Shown here: positions 57,863-64,000 of the stretch, piece after piece
How positions within the stretch are numbered: position 1 is the first letter of the stretch
Layout: every line of letters starts with the position of its first letter
NCBI GenBank assembly: GCA_037976565.1
Contig: CP137675.1
Coordinates: 5,900,364-5,964,363, forward strand
Direction: 5' to 3'
DNA: 64,000 nucleotides
Source of the DNA: Mesocentrotus franciscanus
Taxonomy: Eukaryota; Echinodermata; Echinoidea; Camarodonta; Strongylocentrotidae
Notes under the pieces: model-generated
The model's database searches: none
Told to the model about the DNA's origin: nothing
Seen by the model: the letters and a program-made list of their open reading frames with translations, nothing else
Program-made: the position numbers and the translations under genes

Positions 57863-59280
57863 TGCTAATTCCAAATCATTGTTAAGATACCATCTACATT
57901 TAGTTTCTGATGCTATAGAATATAGCATTACATTTTACTGTAATTCAGCTTTAGTGCTGCAAAAGACATTGTATTCAATGCAATACCGTTCCACCTTTGT
58001 ACTCTAAATATATTTTTAAAAGAAGGTGAGGATGTTTTTGGAGCGTCCTACTTTGATCAAGGGTTGAAAGATTCAAGCCAGCTTCGATATTCCAATCAGA
58101 AACACGATCTTCTTCATTTCCATTGTATACCCGAACTCCGCTCTGAATTATATGTGTTTTTTAGACATTAGTATAAGTACTATTTAGTTGTGCTATTACA
58201 TCCGTTCGTAGGTCTTGAATGCCAATGGGAAAGACTGTGAGGGTATCGAAATTGACCATTTCGATCAATCAATGTGGTGGCAGTTTGTCGCATACCATAT
58301 CCCACTTTCCTGCCCTCGAAGTCAACGACTTTCCTGAACCTCTTCGTTTAGTGTTGACCTTTTCAAGCAATGTAACGTCATTTTATAGAGTGTTTTCGTT
58401 CATGCAAGGAGCTCCTCCTAACTCCTTGGTTCATGTAAGTTTAAATGGTTTTGTATCCCCGTTATCCCCCGATTGAGGGAAATACAATACGCAGATATTG
58501 AAGCCGTGATCACAAAACGTCATTCAAAGTGTCGTTTAATCACTGATATGCTTACACAACATGTTCCTCTAGCATGCGAGTATGGAATACGCTAGAGACT
58601 CTTTGTAGCCAGTGTGGGCTAAAATTGATTGGATATCACATGACCTCATTCTAGACAGTACGTTTTAAGCTTGATACCTTATTCAAGGAGAGTACACATT
58701 CTTGTGTAATCAACTTTTCGGTGCATTACACTAGCATGTGTGGGTGTCCAGGTAGTAGCGACCAGCGGCGTAGCGTGCATTAGACATGTGATGGCGGGGG
58801 CGTGGGGGAGGCGGGGGTGGGGGACGTGGATGGCAAGGGTCAAATACTGATAACAAGCTAAATGAGAGGGAGAGAAGTGATCGAGCTTGATGATTGGAGA
58901 AAGGGGTGTGTCTTATTCTCAGTTTCGACCATCCCCCTCTCTCCCCACTTCCCTCTTTCTCTCTCTCGCTAGTCCTTTTGTTGGTTTAATTTGTCATTGG
59001 GATTAAGGTCCGTGCGCCCTTTTAAGCACGTGCCACATTAAGTTCACCATATAAAAAAAACTAATGATTATGAACCAGTTGATGAAATATAGTAATACTG
59101 CGATTCCAGCTCATTGCAATTAAACTACAATTAATGAAAGACATTTGTTAAAGATAATGTTTTTTTCATTTTCGTATCATACAACAAAAAGGTGCAACAA
59201 AAAAGATGACCTGTATTCCTATGACATAAATATTATCTGCTGTATCTGCTTATAGCAACCATTCCTTGTCTAACTTAACG
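57863..59280. other. Non-coding stretch
   Basis: No gene recognised. A GC-rich stretch at 58760-58830 (GCGGCGTAGCGTGCATTAG) resembles a transposon terminus. Confidence 0.35.
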
Positions 59281-61437
59281 TCTTTCTTTCTCTCTATAAT
59301 TTATCTCTCCTTTTTATTTGACTTTCCCTTTCTTTTCCCACGCACTCATTTACGTCGCTCAATTCACAACTGTCAACTTCATCTCTGTGCGCAGACACGA
59401 TATAGAAAGGCAGAAACGGCCGAGTATTCTTCACAAGTTTAGAGATTTCCATTCGACGTGTCACCACAGGTGCAGTTGATAGATTCAAGGTACTATCTTT
59501 CAAATGTCTTATTGAACTGGACAATGACCGTCTGGTGGCACATCCAGAAGACTGCCTCATGAGTGATTTAACATGGCTTAGACTGCCGCCAATAAATATC
59601 CATTTCATCACAGAATGGATTCCATACTTTAAGGTCCATTAATGACGCTCTCGGGAAATCCACATTATCCAGTGTACACCGATATATGCTAGATGATGGG
59701 GGTGGGGTAGGGGTAATAGCCGGTGTATGTCTTACTTCCTTTTCGTCATTGTGTAAGGTTTCCAAAGGTTACTGACATTTCATCGTATCCTGCTCTTGAT
59801 TATTTACTGTACTCTCTCCCTCGCTTCAAATCGATTCTAACTACGAGACCAGCTTTGATTTGTTTATTTTGTTAGAAGAAATCAAAATGACTTCACATCT
59901 ACCACTGATGTCGATGCGTAATTTGAGACGGTTTGTGAAAATAACCTTTAGGGATATGATATGAAGACAGTGGTTTTCAATAGTTTGATATAAGATTCTA
60001 TACTTGTAAATTCCTTTTTTTTTTGTTCGTTTTTGTTGTATTTGTTTGTTTGTCTGTCTGTCTGTCTGTTAAGAAAGACAAAATCGTGATTTATACTGTC
60101 GTAAGTAGATCATATAGGCATAGATAGGATTTATAGTTAAACAAAGTTTCGAATGATAATCAAGGCCCTACAAATTCGAAGCATTTGTAGATATACTCTA
60201 GGTCTTTCGAACTAAAAGACGTCGATCATGGATTACATAACATGGTCCCTTCGATATCACTTTTGATTTCTCGAATCAAATATATCAGAACAATGAGGGA
60301 TTAAGAAAAAAATAAAACTTGTGATATAGAACATAATCGGCCGTGCCTATTGAAGTTTTGTTATTATCATGACGTGGTAACAATGGGATTAGAACAAAAT
60401 AGTGTACAAAGTGACATGGAATATGGAAGGATCTTCTATAATTTATGATGATGATGCTCCCATTTTCTTAGCCCATGCACTACCTATCATTTTAGTCATA
60501 AGGCCGAACTTTAACATGGTGAGCCTGCTACCCCCGATAAACATCGACTTCAAAAGAGCAATCCAACTCGGACACTAGTGGGCCGAATCTTCACCCTTTC
60601 TGCTTCGACAGACTGATATTGCTTGGGAAGTCGATACGTAATCCTTCGCAACAAACAGACCCCTTAAAAATGCCCTATTTGCAATCGAAAATAATCCCCG
60701 GTTCCTTGGGGAATATGCATTTAGCCTCACTACTTCCGTTATTTATTCAATTCACCTGACTGCACTGCTGAGGCGATGCTATAAATAACATTCATATTAT
60801 TGGATTCTACTTTTACTTCATCTTGTGTTTGTCTTATTAAATCACATATCGTTTCATTCACAATAAGTATGTTTTAAGCATTGCTAAGCAACAATTTCCT
60901 TAGACCAGTATGCATTCACATTATTATTATATCAAATATGATGAAGAGTTAACATTCTACCCGTCCTCTTGTATTTTGTTTGTTAGATTATTGTTTGTTG
61001 CTGCTGTATATGTCTTGTTGTTTGGGGGTATAAGAGGGGGTATACTCGTCAGGTCCTTAACTTCTAATGTCTAATTCTTAAGAACAAGAACAATCGTTGA
61101 TACTGGAATTGATCCGTCCTTACATTGGTGTAGTTCTTTCTCTGAGTATAAATTAATACCCTATGAATACCCTATGTCCCCGGCCGTGGCCATGGGTACA
61201 AGCAAGCGGATCAATTCCAGATGCAAGAGAGGGGTGTATGAATAGAGTTAAAGTCAACAATGGGTGCTCCCTGTATGTCAGAATGCGTATAAACTTATAT
61301 TCTTAAAGTATGTTGATTTGTTTTCTTTTTCTTGCATTACTTTACACAAGTATGCCCACAATTATTACATTTTTCTCACAATTGCGCCAGGAGTGTCATT
61401 TTTTACAGACATGGTACATTACAATCGTTCGTTGTTA
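59281..61437. other. Non-coding stretch
   Basis: No gene recognised. Short (TCTG)n at 60053-60070. Minus-strand frames at 59294-59765 match no family I know. Confidence 0.35.
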
Positions 61438-61453
61438 TTATAATTTATTATTA

Positions 61454-61491
<38 letters not shown>

Positions 61492-61535
61492 TATATTATT
61501 ATTATTATTATTATTATTGTTATTATTTTGTATAT
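61438..61535. repeat. (ATT)n microsatellite
   Basis: About 30 ATT/TTA units with few interruptions; poly-Leu and poly-Tyr frames are repeat translations. Confidence 0.9.
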
Positions 61536-61842
61536 TGGTTTAATGTTAAACCACTTTTAAGAATATTTTTTCGTATTTTATTAGTATTGATTTGTCTTTA
61601 ACGTTGTTTGTTTATTACTGTGGTTTTTCCGAGGTCTACCTGATTATATTTGAATATTTGTTTGAGTTTGTGTATTATTGTTCGTGCCATCAGTTTGTTC
61701 GTCTGGTGTTTTGCGCGTGTGTTTGTCGTTTCTCAATTTCATGCCTCGCCGTCATTGGAATGAATTTTAAAATTTATTAAAGCGCACATTTACTGAAAAG
61801 CAATACGCTCATGCTCACATGGGAGGACATGTTTTGTGGAAT
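61536..61842. other. Non-coding stretch
   Basis: Nothing recognised. Confidence 0.4.
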
Positions 61843-62118
61843 GGCCAGGGGGGTGTTTCACAAAGACTAAGATCGACTTTAAGTTGGACTTAAATATGGC
61901 AGGCCATTCATGCCACTGGTTGCTCTCGCCATCGGTCTCTCAATTATGATCTTTAGATCCTTTAGATCAAATTTTTTTCTCCCTTCAATAATGAATTATC
62001 AAAAAATGTAAATGTACCGATGCCAGTAAATGGTGAGAGCAAACAGTGGCATGGACAGTCTGCCATAGTTAAGTCCAACTTAAAGTTGTTCTTAGTATTT
62101 GTGAAACACCCCCAGGCC
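61843..62118. mobile_element. 276-bp MITE with GGGGGTGTTTCACAAA ends (family H6)
   Basis: Ends GGGGGTGTTTCACAAAGA and ATTTGTGAAACACCCCC, with inner arms ACTTTAAGTTGGACTTAA and TTAAGTCCAACTTAAAGT. GGCCA flanks both sides (61843-61847 and 62115-62119), a possible 5-bp duplication. Loop sequence AT-rich, no frame. Confidence 0.82.
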
Positions 62119-63309
62119 ACATTTGACTTTCTCTTCTCACTCTTCCAATATCTATATCATATTAAAAAGAAAATCTTCTAGCATAATGAAGTCTTGATAT
62201 TAAGCATAGATTTGGTGGGATCTTGTGAAAGTACACTTTTCCCCTTACCAGAACTCATTCCTACCTGAACCTCCATTTTGAGTACTTTCATGCCATGGTG
62301 CATGTTGTGAAGAAACACATTATTCTGTTTATATACAATTATGGAAAATTGTGTGTCGTGTCGCTTTAGAATAACCAAACTTCTGACAGTAAATAAAAGA
62401 AAATTTTGAACACTAATTGTTGTACATTGAACGTCACAAACATGCGACATCCGATTGCAAATCTTTTAAGATCCTGATCATATTTGAAATGATAATTAAG
62501 GGCAATTTAAAACCGACCAGTTTTCATGTGCCATTGATATATTTCTCCATATGTGATTTTTTTTGTTTTAAATAATGAGACCTTCTTTCTACTTGAACAG
62601 CACTGTAGTCACATTTCTCATGTGTTGCCCAATCCATTTTGGTTCAAGGTTGATAAAAGAGCAACTTTATACTAATGTGATACTGACTCTTTGTAAATCA
62701 AAACCAAAACCAATAGTGAAAACGATATGATGTCGTTGGTACGATGCTGTTGTTTGGAGGAGGTTATGTGATTTGAGGTCGCAAAAAAAAACTGTCGAAA
62801 AAGTCTCTTATTACTCTTGATAATAATCTATCGATGTCCCGTCAAATCCAGCAGATCAATGAATGTCCATTGCATGGGGACTCAGGGTTTAAACAAAAAA
62901 AAAGGGGGGGGCACAACTCCAAAATAATTCTCTTTTTGTACTTAAGGTTTTCAAACTAGCTTTCAAGAGGGGCGGTGGCACAGGCCATGCTTGCCCCCAA
63001 AAAATTCACAGATTTTTTGTAGACTTTCATTTTACTATTAATTAACTTAATTCATAGGTCCATGTACCAGACTTAACTCTCGGGCAAGAGATAAGCAAGG
63101 ATAACTTTTATCTTTTAAAACATTATCAACAGCAAAACTTGTTGTACATGCTGTAGTCTTAATTTTTGTAGTGGATATATTTCTTTAACGATTGTGTCTT
63201 CAAGATGAAGAGTTTTTGTCCGAAGCATTAGCTGTATTTTCTTATCTGGAGAATCATTGAGATTGAAAAGGTACTCAGAACTGCGCCAACCATCTTCCAA
63301 ATCTCCGCC

Positions 63310-63310
<1 letters not shown>
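62119..63310. other. Non-coding stretch
   Basis: G-run at 62902-62911 and GAGGGGCGGTGGCACAGGCC near 62966 hint at another GTGCCCC-type element. No gene recognised. Confidence 0.35.
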
Positions 63311-63340
<30 letters not shown>

Positions 63341-63640
63341 CCTCTCTCCCTCTTTCTTCCTCTCCCTCCCTTCCTCTAGACATCCCTGTCTCCTCTCTTT
63401 TTCTTCTTTTTTCTCAACCTCTATCTACTTATAATAATGTTTATCGAACTTCGTTCTCTACCCCTCTCACATGTCTCACTTTCGCTTCTGTCTGTCTCTC
63501 TCTCTCTCTCTTTGTTCTCTCTCTCTCTCTTTATTTCTCTTTCTCTCTCTCTCTCTCTCTCTCACTCTCTCTCTCTCTAACTCTCTCTCTTTCTCTCTCT
63601 CTTTCTCCCTCCTTCTTTCCCTTTTTTTCTTTCCCCCTTT
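63311..63640. repeat. (CT)n pyrimidine tract
   Basis: Two CT blocks (63315-63365 and 63490-63640) of TCTCTC with short interruptions. Confidence 0.9.
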
Positions 63641-64000
63641 CTTTGTCGATTTCTCTCCCATCCGCCATCCACATGCTCGTATTGTGTGCATTTATAAGAT
63701 CATTGCATTAGTGTTTTGGTATAAACTAAACACTCCGAACCGCATCTCACTTAAGCAGAGACACTAAATCTGTGTCTGACTGAGTTAACTGTATCCATGC
63801 TAAAACAAACTCCATCTTACTCCTCAAAATAGGCAAGATGAAGCCTTATCTTACACTTTCCGTTTCAAATGTATTTGCAAGTAACGAAGACCGTCTGCAA
63901 TTCTTTTGGTTGAATATTTATTGCGTCCTTTTTTGGATATGGCGAAAGTGGGCCTACTTCAGGAGAATCCCAACTCCATGATTAATCCCCACAAAGAAAG
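63641..64000. other. Non-coding stretch at the window end
   Basis: Nothing recognised. Confidence 0.4.

Noticed and set aside
58290..58440. Possible exon ending at TTCAT followed by GTAAGT
   Set aside because: The donor matches consensus and a pyrimidine-rich acceptor lies upstream, but the roughly 38 encoded residues match nothing I know and no partner exon is seen.
59294..59765. Two overlapping minus-strand frames of 105 and 65 codons
   Set aside because: No family recognised, no clear splice sites, and no neighbouring exons.

Overview
The window looks like a gene-poor, repeat-rich stretch of an animal genome, most likely a marine invertebrate deuterostome (an echinoderm such as a sea urchin is my best guess). 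The reasons are AT-rich DNA, one GT-AG-type splice acceptor, two rhodopsin-class receptor sequences, tRNA-derived SINEs, L1/Tx1-like LINE remnants, many hairpin MITEs, and long simple repeats. The species is an inference; nothing in the window proves it. There is one 500-base assembly gap (31909-32408).

Only two protein-coding loci are convincing, both on the minus strand. At 3542-4495 is a single-exon, seven-helix rhodopsin-like receptor of unknown ligand. It stops inside helix 7 and has no NPxxY motif. At 23935-24443 is the last exon of a GnRH/AKH/corazonin-family receptor (helix 6, helix 7, cytoplasmic tail) with a good splice acceptor. Its upstream exons were not found.

Layout: 0-5.8 kb holds two hairpin MITEs and the first receptor. 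From 5.8 to 9.4 kb there are two copies of one composite repeat; one is broken by a LINE and the other by a 156-bp MITE. From 9.7 to 12.1 kb there is a 2.38-kb hAT-like transposon with an exact 8-bp target duplication, itself carrying a 478-bp foldback element. From 13.5 to 15.0 kb there are nested palindromes. From 16.0 to 18.7 kb there is a tandem array in which one conserved box is joined by three kinds of linker, interrupted by a retroelement tail. From 22.5 to 27.6 kb are a transposon end, the GnRH-type receptor exon, a broken reverse transcriptase, a TTAA-flanked transposon and a 430-bp TTC/TAC satellite. From 29.1 to 30.6 kb are a 22-bp minisatellite and a third copy of the first MITE. 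From 32.8 to 64 kb there are further MITEs (two more with TTAA flanks, one with TTA flanks), six LINE-like 3' tails that all lie on the minus strand (the one at 17.6 kb included), a 337-bp triplication, two related SINEs and many CT tracts.

No operon, CRISPR array, cellular RNA gene or multi-gene system was found. The interest lies in the nested transposon archaeology, where filled and empty insertion sites can be compared inside the window, and in the modular tandem array at 16-18.7 kb.
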